NCBI GenBank assembly: GCA_034678415.1
Contig: JAXDBV010000344.1
Span: forward strand, 1-5,663
Reading direction: 5' to 3'
DNA from: JAXDBV01 sp034678415
GTDB lineage: Bacteria; Bacteroidota; Bacteroidia; Bacteroidales; VadinHA17
Length of the DNA: 5,663 nucleotides
Shown here: positions 4,999 to 5,663 of the stretch, in pieces
How positions within the stretch are numbered: position 1 is the stretch's first letter
How the letters are laid out: each line of letters starts with the position of its first letter
Position numbers and translations under genes: made by a program
The notes under the pieces: model-generated
Databases searched by the model: none
Seen by the model: only the letters and a program-made list of their open reading frames with translations
Told to the model about the DNA's origin: nothing

Positions 4999-5663
4999 AT
5001 GAACATCGATCTTTCAAAGTATGCACTCGAGAGATACAGGGAACAGGAGAGGCGGGTCACTTCTCCCGGCCCTGTAATAACCATCTCCAGACAATACGGA
5101 TGTCCTTCCAAGATCATCGCCCAAATGCTGGTTGATGTTATTAACAGCCACCTGAAAGAAAAAGGAAACAGGAAAGAATGGTCATTTGTGAACAAGGAAC
5201 TGCTGGAACAGGCTGCCAATGAGCTGAAGATTGATTCTTCCCGGATCAAATATGTATTCAACTATGAGGAGAAATCCTTCTTCGATGAGATCCTCTCCGC
5301 ACAATCGAGCAAGTACTATATCAGTGACAAGCGCATCAGGAAGACCATCGGTGAGGTGATCCGGTCGATCGCCATCGAGGGAAATGTGATTATTGTTGGC
5401 AGGGCTGGCGTTGCCCTGACCCGTAACATCAGGCGCTCCCTCCATGTAAAACTCATGGCACCCATGGAATGGCGGGTGGAAAGCATTTGCAAGATGCAAA
5501 AAATCAGTCCCGACAAGGCCGTTAAACTGGCGAACGAAACCGATAAAAACAGGCAACAGTTCGTGGATTACTACTGGGGAAAGAAGGCGGATAATACTAT
5601 CTTTGATATCCTGATCAACTGTGGCACCCTGAGCCGCGAGGAGGTGGTACAAACCATCTTCGA
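4999..5663 (+). CDS. Cytidylate kinase-like family protein (3' truncated by window end)
   Basis: The frame opens at ATG 4999 and runs without a stop to the last base: 221 complete codons plus two bases. It matches the cytidylate kinase-like (Cytidylate_kin2 type) P-loop nucleotide-kinase fold. Visible parts are a first beta strand and nucleotide-binding turn PVITISRQYGCPSKIIAQML at 25-44, the strand and motif NVIIVGRAG at 129-137, the HVKLMAPMEWRVESI segment at 149-163, and the lid/C-terminal signature DKNRQQFVDYYWGKK at 182-196 followed by FDILINCGTLSREEVVQTI at 202-220. Members with known activity phosphorylate CMP/dCMP, but many in this subfamily are uncharacterised and the true substrate is not shown here. 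The first turn lacks a canonical GxxGxGKGT P-loop and reads SRQYGCPSK, where related proteins often have SREYGSGG. Most of the domain seems present, so only a short tail should be missing. The canonical cmk gene is probably elsewhere; this is likely a paralogue (inference). Confidence 0.85.
   Translation, partial: MNIDLSKYALERYREQERRVTSPGPVITISRQYGCPSKIIAQMLVDVINSHLKEKGNRKEWSFVNKELLEQAANELKIDSSRIKYVFNYEEKSFFDEILSAQSSKYYISDKRIRKTIGEVIRSIAIEGNVIIVGRAGVALTRNIRRSLHVKLMAPMEWRVESICKMQKISPDKAVKLANETDKNRQQFVDYYWGKKADNTIFDILINCGTLSREEVVQTIF

Noticed and set aside
5182..5652. 156-codon frame on the - strand at the right end
   Set aside because: It lies opposite the cytidylate kinase-like gene, whose frame carries conserved family motifs; the reverse frame has none.
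1..5663. CRISPR array, tRNA/rRNA genes, insertion sequence or phage genes
   Set aside because: No spaced repeat series, cloverleaf, transposase or integrase motifs were seen on either strand; the window is ordinary housekeeping DNA.

Overview
The window looks like a core chromosomal segment from a member of the Bacteroidota, probably Bacteroidales-like. The evidence is a gliding-motility-associated (CHU_C / type IX secretion type B) C-terminal sorting domain on the first protein, Bacteroidota-style sequences in Rel and PurA, starts without Shine-Dalgarno sequences, and -7 elements of the TAnnTTTG type used by this phylum. Base composition is roughly balanced in the genes and visibly more AT-rich between them. 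All genes read on the + strand.

Layout: (1) 1-408, the C-terminal end of a large secreted or surface protein. (2) 494-2743, a complete bifunctional (p)ppGpp synthetase/hydrolase (Rel/SpoT type) with all five expected domains. (3) 2830-3285, a small Fur-family regulator that has lost both CxxC structural zinc motifs. (4) 3286-3655, a 370-bp gap with no convincing gene, holding a 10-bp direct repeat and some nested self-complementarity. (5) 3656-4918, a complete adenylosuccinate synthetase, PurA. (6) 4999 to the window end, a cytidylate kinase-like protein cut off at its 3' end. Its frame has no stop inside the window, so stop-to-stop ORF listings can miss it.

Functionally, the centre groups purine-nucleotide biology. 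Rel converts GTP/GDP plus ATP into (p)ppGpp and hydrolyses it. PurA uses GTP to start AMP synthesis from IMP and is a known (p)ppGpp target in other bacteria. The Fur-like protein between them is a candidate local regulator, but its signal and targets cannot be read from the sequence. Gaps of 80-86 bp, two of them with recognisable promoter elements, suggest separate promoters and not one tight operon.

No new multi-gene system is evident. The most notable signals are the zinc-motif-less Fur-like protein, inverted repeats lying on the predicted -7 elements of three genes, and the structured or repeat-bearing leader region before purA.
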